Shown here: piece after piece, positions 1 through 11,769 of the stretch
Layout of the letters: every line of letters starts with the position of its first letter
Position numbering within the stretch: the stretch's first letter is position 1
From: Chanodichthys erythropterus
Taxonomy: Eukaryota; Chordata; Actinopteri; Cypriniformes; Xenocyprididae
Length of the DNA stretch: 64,000 bases
Direction: 5' to 3'
Assembly: GCF_024489055.1 (NCBI RefSeq)
Contig: NC_090244.1
Span: 10,973,979 to 11,037,978 of the forward strand
Program-made: the position numbers and the translations under genes
The notes under the pieces: model-generated
What the model was told of the DNA's origin: nothing
Databases searched by the model: none
Seen by the model: the letters and a program-made list of their open reading frames with translations, nothing else

Positions 1-1135
1 CCCTGTAAAATTTATGGTAAAAAAACAGCAGCTGTGGTTGCCAGAAATTTACCATAAAAATTGCGGTAGCAACATTTTAGGTTTTACAGGACAGCACTTT
101 GTTTACTGTCTATTTTACAGTTAAAATCTGTATTATTTAAAGATTTATATTGTAATAATTACAGTTCATAACTGTTTATTTTACACACTGTAAACAAAAT
201 TCCATTAAATTTACCGTAAAAAACCCGCATCTGTGGTTGCCAGAAATTTACTGTAAAAAATGCGGTAGCAACATTTTAGGTTTTACGGGACAGCACTTAG
301 TTTACTGTCTATTTTACAGTTCAAAGCAGTATAATTTAAAGATTTATATTGTAATAATTACGGTTCATAACTGTTTATTTTACACACTGTAAAAAAAAAA
401 AAAAAAAAAAATCTATTAAATTTACAGTAAAATACCCGGCAACTGTGGTTGCCAGAAATTTACCATAAAAAATGCGGTAGCAACATTTCAGGTTTTATGG
501 GACAGCACTGTCTATTTTACAGTTCAAAACTGTATAATATAAAGGTTTATATTGTAATAATTACAGTTCATAACTGTTTATTTTACACACTGTAAACAAA
601 ATTCAGTTAAATTTACAGTAAAATACCCAGCAGCTGTGGTTGCCAGAAATTTACATTAAAAAATGCGGCAGCAATATTTCAGGTTTTACGGGACAGCACT
701 TAATTTACTGTCTATTTTACAGTTCAAAACTGTATAATATAAAGGTTTATATTGTAATAATTACGGTTCATAACTGTTTATTTTACACACTGTAAAAAAA
801 AAAAATCTGTTAAATTTACAGTAAAATACCCAGCAGCTGTGGTTGCCAGAAATTTACCGTAAAAAATGCGGTAGCAACATTTCAGGTTTTACGGGACAGC
901 ACTTAGTTTACTGTCTATTTTACAGTTCAAAACTGTATTATAAAGGTTTATACTGTAATAATTACAGTTCATAACTGCTTATTTTACACACTGTAAACAA
1001 AATTCAGTTAAATTTACAGTAAAAAACCCGGCAGCTGTGGTTGCCAGAAATGTACCGTAAAAAATGCGGTAGCAACCTTTCAGGTTTTACGGGACAGCAC
1101 TTAGTTTACTGTCTATTTTACAGTTCAAAACTGAA
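1..1135. repeat. Tandem array of a ~200-bp unit (5-6 copies)
   Basis: The phrase CTGTGGTTGCCAGAAA recurs at about 31, 233, 443, 635, 837 and 1036, a spacing of roughly 190-210 bp. Each unit also holds the same blocks (GCGGTAGCAACATTT, GGGACAGCACTTAGTTTACTG, TTCATAACTGTTTATTTTACAC). Copies differ by point changes and by the length of an A-run near 390 and 796. The array is cut by the left edge. This is a diverged satellite-like array with no coding content. Confidence 0.93.
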
Positions 1136-1289
1136 TGACTTGTTATTTTTCATTTTTCATTTTGGTATTGTACTGTAAAATTACATTAAGTGTATACGAT
1201 TTAGATTTATTACAGTTATTCACCATATATAAGGAAACTGATTTTCACTGAAGCATTTTTACAGTCTTTTTGTAATGATGGGTCAACAA

Positions 1290-1757
1290 CATGAGGATCC
1301 ATTTGCAGAGTCTTTATTAAGACAAGATAACACAATGCAAACAGGGACAAGACAGTAATCAGGGACAGGCTTGGGTCGAGACAGGCGGCAATGAAACAAG
1401 GTCTTACAACAGGCATGGGATCGTGGCAGGCGGCAAGCAAACAGAGTCCGGGAAACAGGCAGAGATCAGGGTCGGCAGCAAAGATTCACAGAGGTAAGGC
1501 AGTCCAATCGATAACAGGGTAACAGTCCACAAGAAAACGCTTAGAAATGATCACCAAGGCAAATTAAGACTTCGCGGTGCATGGATGCGTATGTTAGTGT
1601 TTTATGGAGCGAGTGTGATGTGGTGCAGGTGTGTGCGCAATCAGTCCCAGGAATGAGGGCCCATGGGTAATATAGTCCAGATAAGAGCAAGTCAATATTC
1701 CGGTGACGGCTCCCTCCGGCGGCCGGGATGAAGAGCCGCGGGAGCCGTATTCATGAC
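1290..1757. mobile_element. Fragment of an interspersed element, class not determined
   Basis: A G+C-richer block (repeated CAGGCGGCAAG and GGGACAG-type words, ending near GGAGCCGTATTCATGACAC) sits between A+T-rich DNA and text resembling the neighbouring tandem array (TTTTACTGTTAAAATC follows at about 1758). The composition shift and sharp right edge suggest an inserted element, perhaps an LTR-type fragment. I could not find terminal repeats or a target duplication. Confidence 0.4.
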
Positions 1758-2000
1758 ACTTTTACTGTTAAAATCCTGATCATTTTTTACAGTGAGCAAA
1801 TAAAAGAAAAAAGTTGAGTAAGTAAATGTAAGCAAAAAGTGTTTATCATTTTTAATCACTTTTTTATTATAATATACATAATCAAATATTTATTATTGTA
1901 ATAATACATTTTATAATTATTATTTTTTATTTTGTTCTTTTTAAGTAAAAAGTATGAAGAGAAATGTATGTATATTACATGGGTTTAGATTTTGTTTAAA

Positions 2001-2529
2001 CACACTACCATTGAAAAGATTTTTAAAATCTTTTTGAAGAGAGTTATGCTAACCAAGGCTGCATTTATTTGATAAAAAAATACAGTAAAGCTTGTTTAAT
2101 ATTATGAAATATTATTACTATTTGAAATAACTGTTTGCTGTTTTAATATATTTTAAAAAGTAATTTATTCCTGTGACGCAAAGCTGAATTTTCAGCATCA
2201 TTACTCCAGTCTTCAGTGTCACATGATCCTTCAGAAATCATTCTGATATGCAGATATGCTGCTCAAGAAACATTTCTGATTATTTCCAATGTTGAAAACA
2301 GTTGTGCTGCTTAATATTTTTGTGAAAACAGTGATGCAACTTTTTCCATAATTCATTAATGAATACAAGTTCAAAAGAACAGCATTTATCTGTCTATTGT
2401 TGTAACATTATAAATGTCTTTTAATCAATGTAATGCACCCTTGGCTGTAAAACTATTAATTTCTTATTAATAATAATAATAATAATACTGAGATTTTACT
2501 GATCCCAAAACTATTGAATGGTAGTGTAG
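2001..2529. mobile_element. Non-autonomous DNA transposon with ACACTACCATT ends
   Basis: The left end reads ACACTACCATTGAAAAG and the right end ATTGAATGGTAGTGT, an inverted terminal repeat. The interior (CTCCAGTCTTCAGTGTCACA, then GAAATCATTCTGATATGC) matches a family repeated in this window at 17885-18600, 43968-44140 and 61790-62216. It has no reading frame of note. I recognise the family as very common in cyprinid genomes, from memory. Confidence 0.7.
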
Positions 2530-3039
2530 TTAAAATTTCTTCTTAATTTTATTATCAGCTGTGTATCTTGACATGTTTATGTCGCATTTATGTTGTTTAA
2601 TTAATATAAAAATATGTGCGTGCATCACATTGTGCACACTGTCTATGTTATTATTAACTCCAGTTGTGGATTGTTTTGACTCGGTGAGTCATTGTGCAGC
2701 CTTCCATTGTAGCATGTGTTGCCATCAGCATATTTTTGTTACAGCAAACAGATTTGAATAGCTCATACAGGAACATTTTAATGACAAACTTGCAGCAGCA
2801 TGTTTTTTTTTACTGTAAGTTTAACAAACTATTTTCATTCTTAAACTGCATCCTAAATGCTCAAGAATGTTCCGATTTCACACGTGAGTCAACTTATTTA
2901 CATATACACTGTGGCATTAAATATGCGGAATGTCATTCTGAGTGATGTTGTTCCATTCAGTCCCTTCACCTAATTATAGCCAGTTGCATAATAGTGTTCT
3001 TGAGAGACTTAAGAAACATTTAATGTGGCCCTGCCTAGT

Positions 3040-3358
3040 CAACTCTCTCACCCTCACTCACTCAAGTCCGGGTAAGCTGGAATGTATTGACGTCAGAGGA
3101 GAGAGAGAGCGCTCGAGCGCTAGAGCAGAAGTGAGCGCGCGAGCACTGCGGAGCGACGCTCGCACCAATACATGCCTCGTCCTGGTCGGACAGCGGGCAT
3201 CATTTATTGATAAGAACAACAGCGAGCGGACGTTTGAAGATATTAGGAAGCGAATATTTTGTTTAGCCTCCAGAAAAATACACAAGGGGAAGCTGAGAGA
3301 ATTTCCAACGGATGCTCGTTTACATAAACGCATGAAACGCTGCGTACCACTTTATATG
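3040..3358 (+). promoter_or_regulatory. snrk: Probable snrk promoter and non-coding first exon
   Basis: This is the only CpG-dense block in the first 6 kb: GCGCTCGAGCGCT, GAGCGCGCGAGC and GGAGCGACGCTCGC occur between 3107 and 3165. A perfect CRE octamer (TGACGTCA) lies at 3088-3095. The block ends at 3358 directly before a consensus donor, GTAAGT, at 3359. The next recognisable + strand exon is the snrk coding exon, whose acceptor is at 12520, so this would be a 5'-UTR exon followed by a 9.2-kb intron. The transcription start is not defined. It could instead belong to another transcript. Confidence 0.5.
3088..3095. promoter_or_regulatory. CRE/ATF palindrome TGACGTCA
   Basis: A perfect 8-bp cAMP-response element inside the CpG-rich block upstream of snrk. 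Established: CREB/ATF factors bind TGACGTCA, most often near CpG-rich promoters. Use here is inferred. Confidence 0.45.
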
Positions 3359-5365
3359 GTAAGTTATTATAGAAAACACATGCGTTTGGTGTGTTTAACT
3401 ATGTGTTGAATTGAATGCTGAAGTCGACCGTGTGTGTGTATATATATATTTATATATGTGTGTGTGACATAAGATGCTGGGTTTAATTCCATTGAGTTTC
3501 CTTTGGGATCATTGAGAGCCTCTCAGAGTGTAATAGTTTGATGTTATTGTTTGTGTTATGGTTAATGATTTTAATTATCTGATGTACTTATTGTTTTATT
3601 TGTGCCATTTTATTTAGTTGACATGTTATTTGTTGCTATTAGAGAGACTAAATGATTAAACGTGAGTTAGAGATGTGGTTGGCAGACAAACACTTGGTCA
3701 GAGACATTGTGCTGGCCAGCATTTCTGTTCTCTCTCTCTCTCTGTCTCTCTCTCCTTCACACACAAACACACACACACACACACTCGGTATGGCAGTCAG
3801 CTTATCCTCTGCTCTATGTAGTCCTAGGCCTGGAGACATTCAGGGGCATCTAACAGACAGGCACACACAGGTAAGAGAAAGGAAAACAAGGCAAAGAGAC
3901 CGAGACAAGGACAGAGAAAGAGAGGGAGTCACATTGCTTTATATATAGAATATTGACATATTTAATGAACTACATATTAGGTGCAAAGTGTATTGTTCTA
4001 TAAGTGCGGGAATCCTGTGACAATGAAATTATTGATGAGCTGACAGGTTTTGTTGCAATTAAACTGAATGCTTTTAGCAATGCGATGCAATGCATGCTGG
4101 CTAAAGTCATTAGACTCATATCTATCTGATATATGGTCTTGTATGTTCTGCATCACTGTAGATACTTGAGTGTGAGTGTGTGTATATATAGCATGCAGCA
4201 CAGCCAAAGTCCTAGACTCAGCAGTGTTTGTTTGTGCGCACATACATGTGTGCGAGCATATGTGCAAGTGTGTGTGTTGGCAAACTACCAAGTTTCTAGG
4301 TTCCACAGTGAATCTTTTGTGCCTCGGATTGAAAAGGAGAAGAAGTGTGCATGTGTGTATCAAGTGTTACCACTGTAGCGTCCTAAGACACATCAGCCCC
4401 ATCACAAGGCAGGCCTGAGGCAATCGGGACAAGAGGGGAGTGCAGGTCACCTAGATCAAGTTTCGCCTACTTTGTAGGAACCAAATTTCCTCCGATTGGC
4501 CGATCGTGTCATGTCGCACATTTGCGTTCAATGTTGACAGACTTGCTTCTTGTCACTGGAAACAGTTAGGACACAGTATGCGGGTTAAGTTTAAGGAGTA
4601 TATAATAATAACCTTATTACTGTATATAAAAAGAATATATAAGGTCACCATAATCTCTGTACTAAAACATAGCAAGCTACCTCAATGTCTACTTCCTACA
4701 TAGGCAGCTACCTTCTAAGATAGCATCCTATTAGTCATATAACTGCATACGTGATGAATCTGTAATGTTGTACCTAGGCAGCAAGAAAAAGACGACTCGC
4801 AATTGATTTCAAATGAGTTTGTCATTAGCATGTTGCAAAGCTAAACTTTAAAGTGATATTTTAAGCATACAAACACAAATATGGGGTAAAATATATAATT
4901 TTCATTTAATTTATATAATTATATATTATAGAAATAATTATAAATCAGGAAAAATGTATGCGCAATAGTCAAATATATTCGTACAGTGTACGTTTACATA
5001 GAAAAACAATGGGAAAAGTAGTGCAATGGAATGCAAATAGGCATTCTGTGAAGGTATATTAAGTATAGTTAACATTTCTCGTTTTGTCCGTCATCTTTAA
5101 GCTCGTTGCAATGCATTCTGGGATTGCCTTCTCCCAGAGTCAATGCTGACTTCGAATTTCAATTAAATTCCGTAAATTAGGAGGCAGATAGGCCAGGATT
5201 GTGTCCTTAAAATTTTCCCTCGGAAGGAAGCTTACTAGGTTTTGAATGCTGGGTCTTATTCGTGAGTAATTCTATAGATTATTTAATATTATTTAATTTT
5301 TCTGCCTAAGTCACTGCAGGTGCGTACATGCATTATTTATTTATTTATTTATTTATTTATTGGCA

Positions 5366-5510
5366 TTTTTATGATAGGGCAGCAAGTAGACAGGAAGCGA
5401 AAACGGGGGAGGGGATCAGGAAAGTTCCCCGAGCCGAGATTTGAATTTGGGTCGCCCGAAGCGCAACCGCGCTATATGCCGCCACACTGCCCACGAGGCT
5501 ATCGGCGCCG
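5366..5510 (-). repeat. tRNA-derived SINE-like segment (copy 1)
   Basis: Read on the minus strand it begins GGCGCCGATAGCCTCGTGGG. It has an A-box-like TAGCCTCGTGG and, about 60 nt later, a B-box-like AATTCAAATCTC, followed by a G/C-rich tail. This spacing suits an RNA polymerase III promoter of a tRNA-derived SINE. A tRNA fold is not preserved well enough to call a tRNA gene. Confidence 0.55.
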
Positions 5511-6269
5511 ACAGCCCGACACATGAATTTATTCTTAACCTCACATTCTGTTGTTAATGAGTTTGGAGTATTCTAAGAGCCCGTCCGCATAGAGACTTAT
5601 CTGTATACGTAAAAAAATTTGTATCGTATCGGCGTTTCGTCCAGACAGATTTTTTTAAACCAGGTTGAAAACGTCACCCTTGCATTTTCGTGTGTACAGC
5701 CAATCCGTATATCCGTCAAACATGGCTACGTCACGTAACGCCAACAACAACAACAATGGCGGACTACATGCTTGTGTTCATGCCGCAGAAGCTACCGAGC
5801 CTATTAGCTTTACTAAAGTAAAGCTTTATTACTAAGCTTCACTAAAGTTTGTATAAAGCGCGCAAGGTTTATGCAATGTATGCGCAATAGTCAAATATAT
5901 TCGTACAGTGTACGTTTACATAGAAAAACAATGGTAAAAGTAGCGCAATGGAATGCAAATAGGCATTCTGTGAAGGTATATTAAGTGTAGTTAACATTTC
6001 TCGTTTTGTCCGCCATCTTTAAGCTCGTTGCAATGCATTCTGGGATTGCCTTCTCCCAGAGTCGACGCTGCCTTCGAATTTGGATTAAATTCCATAAATT
6101 AGGAGGGAGATAGGCCAGGATTGTGTCCTTAAAATTTTCCCTTGGAAGGAAGCTTACTAGGTTTTTGAACGCTGGGTCTTATTCGTGAGTAATGATTTAA
6201 TATTATTTAAATTTTCTGCCTAATTCACTGCAGGTGCGTACACGCATTTTTTTTTTTTTTGGCATTTTT

Positions 6270-6411
6270 ATGTTAGGGCAGTAAGTAGACAGGAAGCGAA
6301 AGCGGGGGAGGGGATCAGGAAAGGTCCCCGAGCCGGGATTTGAATTTGGGTCGCCCGAAGCGCAACCGCGCTATATGTCGCCACACTGCCCACGAAGCTA
6401 TCGGCGCCGAC
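6270..6411 (-). repeat. tRNA-derived SINE-like segment (copy 2)
   Basis: Second copy of the 5366-5510 block, in the second half of the tandem duplication. Its B-box-like text is AATTCAAATCCC. Its 5' end (minus strand) is the target of the hAT-like insertion at 6412, whose 8-bp target duplication GCGCCGAC comes from the block's first bases. Confidence 0.55.
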
Positions 6412-7574
6412 TAGGGGTGTAACGATACGCTCAGGTCACGATACGATACGTATCTCGATACGGAGTTCACGATACGATATGTATCACGATATTTTGAACA
6501 AAATGAAACTGAAATTCAAACAAGGTTTATTAAAAAAAACATTAACAAATTTCAATAATTGTCCTTGTTGTACACACAAGATCACATTTCAATAAAATAA
6601 ATAAATATAAAATTTTAATAAAAACCTTCTGTATTCAAATTAACAGTTGAATAGGGCTGTCTGTCGCTAAAAATGTTTTTTAAAATTTAACATGAACTTA
6701 GAAATATGAATAGGGGCCGTTCACATATCGCGTCTAAAAACGCGTGGAAGGCGCGGCCGCACCGCTTCTCCTTCTTTCCAAAGCGCTTGCGCTCCCGTGG
6801 CGTCGGTCGTTGCTATGCAACCTTGAACTGGGCTCTCCAAGAGGATCAGAGGACGTTTCTGCAAAGGATAAATGATTTCTAGCCCTTGCATTAGTTTTAC
6901 TACGAGATATATTGATGGAGATAAGATATAAAAACCACCATGTACAGCTATGATCAGCTGTTCGGCTGAGCTTTTGATGTTTTGTTACGGAAAGGCCATA
7001 GCTGATCGGTTGATTCTTGTCACACGACCTGCGGTGCGCTTGCGGCATTCTGAGAAGTTGAGAATTGCATGCGCGTCGCGACCGCGTTGATCCCATTATG
7101 AACGTGCCTTCCGCGCGGCTATATTTGAAAATAATAACTGACTTGCACGCGGAAAAGACGCAATATGTGAACGGCGCCACAGAACTTCTTAAAGCAAAGC
7201 ATCGCAAGTGTCTTTTGCTTTTCTGTGAGCACAGCTGTTGCTGTGCACTGCGGTGAAAGAAAGCCACGACTTTTCTCACGCGACCATGAAAGAGACTGAC
7301 ATGAGAAACGTTTAAACCTGCTTGCAAGATTCAATGTGTGCCCGAAACACTTACTGAACTAGAGAGCTGATTGAGACACACCATCTACGATAAATCGTTA
7401 CACCCCTAATACTTATAGTAATTTAAAAATGTGGTAGAATTGGATCTGGACAGGAAGGATAACTCTGGGAGTTGGAAGGGGTGTGTCGCGATTCTGCCTT
7501 CTCACATCGCGATACAGATTCGTGGACCTGCGTATCGCGATTTCGATTTCATATCGCATATCGTTACAGCCCTA
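6412..7574. mobile_element. hAT-like non-autonomous transposon, 8-bp TSD GCGCCGAC
   Basis: Left end TAGGGGTGTAACGATAC, right end ATCGTTACAGCCCTA, flanked on both sides by GCGCCGAC (6404-6411 and 7575-7582). An 8-bp duplication with TAGGG ends is characteristic of the hAT superfamily. A second right-end-like sequence, ATCGTTACACCCCTA, lies inside at about 7394-7408, and a GGGGCCGTTCACATAT..ATATGTGAACGGCGCC pair lies at about 6712-7180. The element is therefore composite or holds nested relatives. No transposase domain is recognisable. Confidence 0.85.
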
Positions 7575-8129
7575 GCGCCGACACATACATTTTTCTTAAC
7601 CTCATTCTATTTTTAATGAATTTGGAGTATTCTAAGAGCCCGTCCGCATAGAGACTTGTTTAGCTGTATACGTACAAATTTTTGTATCATATCGTATCTG
7701 GCATATTGGGAGCCTGAAACTGCTATTTTTTGAAACCGGGTTGAAAACGACACCCTTGCGTTTTCGTGTGTACAGCCAATCCGTATATCTGTCAAACACA
7801 GCTACGTCACATAACGGCAACAACAACAACAATGGCGGACTACATGCTTGTGTTCATGCCGCAGAAGCTACCAAGCCTATTAGCTTTACTGCGCGCAAGG
7901 TTTATGCGCATGCTACAAGTCTTATTCTCCTTTTTTAGTGTATCTCTGTGGCAGAATTACAGCGCCACATACTGGTCTGGCATGTATACTACATCATTTT
8001 GAGTCGGTTTCAGTGGTTTCGTGTGTACGCAGATATTTTTTGAGATGACGTCGTGTTTACAGAATTTTTTTTAGAATGATGGTAAAAAAAGATCGGATAG
8101 GGAAAGCTGTGTGGATGTGGCCTAAATGA

Positions 8130-9890
8130 GCGACTGCGGGCACATAAAAAACATGCCTTTCCACACAACCTTTCCTTTAAAGCCTTTCGTCCCTTTCAGC
8201 AAACATTTGATGCTCTCTAAATAACCACATACAAAAAAAAAAAATCTTAACATGATTCTAAGGCCACCCAGAGTAAATTCCGTAAATTTAGAATATTTTT
8301 AGTATTAAAGTTGTTGATATTTTTATGCTGATTTCATGCACAAATTTCTGTGTATGCATACTTAGCGAATGAGACCCACACGTTGGTGCTATTGTATGAA
8401 TTTTACCGATAGACCAGTGGTTTAAATGTTTTACCGAGTGTGTTTGAGTGTACACGTTAATGCACTTCGAACAGCAGGCACGCAAGCTCCCACTGCGCCA
8501 CACTGACCTCATCACCATGAATATTGCATGATGGGAACATGGGGCGATGAGATCATATCTAAAGGAAACCCCATTATATTCTCCCAACTCTGCATCTCTT
8601 TCACATCTCCTCACTCCTCTCGTCCATCAGCCCTCCCTCCAAAAGAGAGAGCGGAATGACTCATCCTTTCACACCTCTCCCCTGGTGCCTCCTGACAGCC
8701 CCGCATACGGGTTTGTGTGTTCCGTATCGGCGTACAAATGAGTCGGGGTCTGTTTTCCTTCTGACTCTCACGCAGCGGGTGACAAAAGACCCCAGCATCT
8801 CTCGTTCAGGCAGCGGACATTTTCTCGCAGAAACGCTGAGCCTGCTGCTTTCCCATCTTCTCGACGTGAGTTCCTCGTTTGCAGGAAGACGAGGAAATGC
8901 CATGCCTGTGTATGTTAGCATGTGTGAGTCTTGTGTAACTGTGAGAGTTGTCCCAAATTGCGGATGCTGGTTGTCTGCCTGAGCGCTATCAGGAGGAAGC
9001 ACCGTTTGTGCTCCCTGCTCCCTGTAGGAAATACTGCTATGCTTTGTAAATGATATAGCTGATTCTGAACATGGAAAGGATGGACAGCCCTATCCTTCCT
9101 CAATATGGAGGCCACCCAGTCTTTGTTACATCCTTGTGCTCTGTTTTTGCACTTTCATTTGTCATCTGGCTCTGTTTCTCTTTCGGTCTCACCATTAAAT
9201 GTATTCATCTCACAAAAGGCAACAAAACATCAAAGTTTTGCTCTCTAGTATGTAAGAAGCAGGAAGGTCTGAATAAAAATAATGATCTTGCAAACACTAA
9301 AATGGATCTGATTCTCTTCTGTTAAAGGAATCCAAAAAAATTTAATTTCCAAACCTTCTTTCTTTTCGTTGGGGGAACGCAAAACAAAATGTTATGTTCA
9401 CACTGCTCTTTTGCATACATTGAAAGTGAATGGAGACTGAATTCTCTTTTGTTTTTTTTTCACATATCATTAACTCATGCAGCTATTCCTGAATATTATG
9501 TGAGTGAGGAGTGTAAATATTTGCATAAGTGACATATGAATAATATCATTACTGAATAATAACATTTTCATGTGAGGCAATCGACCACAACCTCCCAGTC
9601 CATCAGACAAAGGGCAGGTCATAATTAGCAGCATTGATTTCAACAGAAAAGAAAAGCTCTGAGTACATTTCATTTTCTTGTGTGTGAGTGTGCATGAGTG
9701 TTAATTTAGTACTATTTATATACTATTATAGTAGTTATTAGTAATTTGAATTAGATTTTTTTAGTCATTTTATGTGCAAATGTAGTTTTTATTAGTTAAC
9801 AACACTGGCGTCGTAGATGGGCATCATGGCATTAGTGTCCTTTTCAACCTCGATCACTGGTCATTAACTATTCAGCTCCTTTCATCAAAC
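8130..9890. other. snrk first intron, no recognised feature
   Basis: Within the inferred snrk 5' intron. It contains mixed-composition, apparently single-copy DNA, including a relatively G+C-rich stretch at 8590-9000, but no convincing exon or repeat. A conserved regulatory element here cannot be ruled in or out by eye. Confidence 0.3.
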
Positions 9891-9892
9891 CA

Positions 9893-9907
9893 CACACACA
9901 CACACAC
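9893..9907. repeat. (CA)n microsatellite, short
   Basis: A short CA dinucleotide run inside the inferred snrk 5' intron. Confidence 0.8.
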
Positions 9908-10149
9908 TAATAATGATATCACATTACAGGTATTGATCTACACCATTTGTGCTACACCCGTCACCCGACTCCCCTTATGCCAAGTCCCAAAACACACTTC
10001 TCTCCTCGCACTCCACTCTTTTCCCACTTATCTCTTTATATCCCTTCCATCAGTGCATATTAGGTTTTATCAGGGTTCCCGCAATTATTTCTTTGAGATT
10101 AATTTTAATTTATTTTTTTATTTTTGTGGTTTAGTGTGTCTTTTTAGAG

Positions 10150-10727
10150 GTTGTTTGTCTTTCTGTTTTGTTTTTGTTTTGCTTTTTTTTTTTTTTTTTT
10201 TTTTTTTGGTTTTGTGTCTTTTTGGGATGTTTTTTTGTTTTTTTGTGTCTTTTTGGGATGGTTTTTGTTTTGTTTTGTTTTGTGTCTTTTTGATATGGTT
10301 GTTTTGGTTTTTGTTTGGTTTTGTGTGACTTTTTGGGATGGTTGTTTTTGTTTGGTTTTGTGTATCTTTTTGATATGGTTGTTTTGGTTTTGGTTTTTGT
10401 TTGGTTTTGTGTGTCTTTTTGATATGGTTGTTTTTGTTTAGTTTTTTGTTTTTTTGTAACTTTTTGGTATGGTTGTTTTTTTTTTGGTTTTGTATATCTT
10501 TTTGATATGGTTGTTTTGGTTTTGTGTGTCTTTTTGGGAAGGTTGTTTTTGTTTTTGTTTGGTTTTGTGTGTCTTTTTGATATGGTTGTTTTGGTTTTTG
10601 TTTGGTTTTGTCTGTCTTTTTGGGAAGGTTGTTTTTGTTTGACTTTTTGGGATGTTTTTTTTTTTGTTTGGTTTTGTGTGTCTTTTTGGGATCGTTTGTT
10701 TTTGTTTATTTTTGTTTTGCTTGGGTT
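10150..10727. repeat. Imperfect T/G minisatellite, ~40-bp unit
   Basis: Variants of GGTTTTGTGTGTCTTTTTG followed by GATATGG or GGGATGG and TTGTTTTTGTTT repeat about a dozen times, with almost no C or A on this strand. The hydrophobic Phe/Leu-rich reading frames across it are by-products of the repeat. It ends at the TTAA of the next element. Confidence 0.9.
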
Positions 10728-11039
10728 TTAAAGGGATAGTCCACCCAAAAATGAAAATTCTGTCATCATTTACTCACCCTCAAGTTATTCCAAACCTGTA
10801 TGAGTTTCTTTCTTCTGCTGAACACAAAGGAAGATATTTGGAAGAAAGTTTGTAACCAGGCTGCTTTGGGGCACCATTGACTTTTCATTGTAGGAAAAAA
10901 ATACTATGGAAGTCAATGGTGCCCCAGAACTGTTCAGTTTCCCATAATCTTCAAAATATAGAAAGAAATATATACATGTTTGGAAAAACTTGAGGGTGAG
11001 TAAATAATGACAGAATTTTCATTTTTGGGTGAACTTTAA
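10728..11039. mobile_element. TTAA-flanked MITE with long terminal inverted repeats
   Basis: Starts TTAAAGGGATAGTCCACCC and ends GGGTGAACTTTAA. CAAAAATGAAAATTCTGTCA near the left end is mirrored by TGACAGAATTTTCATTTTTG near the right end. An inner pair (GGGGCACCATTGACTT / AAGTCAATGGTGCCCC) is also inverted. TTAA ends suit piggyBac- or Kolobok-type elements. Related copies: 33656-34240 (interrupted) and 61161-61460 (5' part). Confidence 0.88.
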
Positions 11040-11769
11040 CTAACCTACCTTAATTTTGATGTATACCAAATGTTTGAAATAGATTTTCTTAATAATAAAT
11101 GTCTTGCAACTGCATGATACAATGAAATTACAAAAGATGTGTCTAATACCATAGGTGATGTCATGATTAATATCACTTCCTGCAGTTGCACTATTGAATT
11201 GTTTTTGTCTTAGCATGCATTATGATGTTACCTCAAGGTTTGGCTGAATTTGTAATAGACTGCCACATTCGTGCTCGAACATGTCATTATTGTCACTCCC
11301 TATCAGTTTGATAATAGAGGAGTTCTCTGTTAAGTAACTGGGTGGATTTGTTTGAGTTCATGGTAATAGTAACTACTGTTGCTAAGTAACTGCTGTACTA
11401 CGAAGTAGGCTCTGTGTGGGTATAATAATTGTTTTCTAATGAGACAATTGGTTAATTGGTTTTTTTCGAAAGATTTTAAGATCAGTGTCTGGCATTCATT
11501 CAGGCAAATACCAACAGTACTTGTCTTCTCTTGAGCATACAGTATACGTATAAACCTGTTAGACGGCTTACCCTGTGCTTTCTGCACACACTCACCTTCC
11601 TCTCTTTAATAACGCCGTGTATGTGAAAGTCAAGTGGAATTTGCCTCTATTTGTAGCACTGTCTATTTCAACACAAAGAGCACTACATCCCTGCACTTAA
11701 AGATTCTTAAAAGGTTTTCCCAGTATGATGCCACAGGAGAACCTTTTAAAGTTCTGTGCAGCTGCTAGG

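Larger units (their letters stand above)
4953..8130. repeat. Tandem duplication of a ~0.92-kb segment, second copy interrupted
   Basis: The text beginning ATGTATGCGCAATAGTC at 4954 restarts at 5876, an offset of 922 bp. Both copies continue in register through GCAATGCATTCTGGGATTGC, CACTGCAGGTGCGTAC, a tRNA-like block, and CAACAACAACAATGGCGG. The second copy is split by a 1163-bp hAT-like element at 6412-7574 and then resumes to about 8130. The first copy lacks that insertion, so duplication came first. The segment looks like an old mobile-element remnant and has no convincing gene. Confidence 0.85.

Noticed and set aside
2942..3409. 155-codon open frame over the CpG-rich block
   Set aside because: It runs across the putative untranslated exon, straight through its splice donor, and the translation (Arg/Ala/Ser-rich) has no domain texture. 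CpG-rich DNA often lacks stops.
5366..5510. Functional tRNA gene on the minus strand
   Set aside because: A- and B-box-like words are present, but the acceptor and anticodon stems do not pair properly and the segment is repeated as part of a mobile unit. Called SINE-like instead.
6734..7327. 197-codon minus-strand frame inside the hAT-like element as a transposase
   Set aside because: The translation has no hAT motifs (no BED finger, no RW or DDE signature) and the element is only 1.16 kb. It is a chance frame in non-autonomous DNA.
9933..10731. Long Phe/Leu/Val-rich frames suggesting membrane proteins
   Set aside because: They are translations of the T/G minisatellite.
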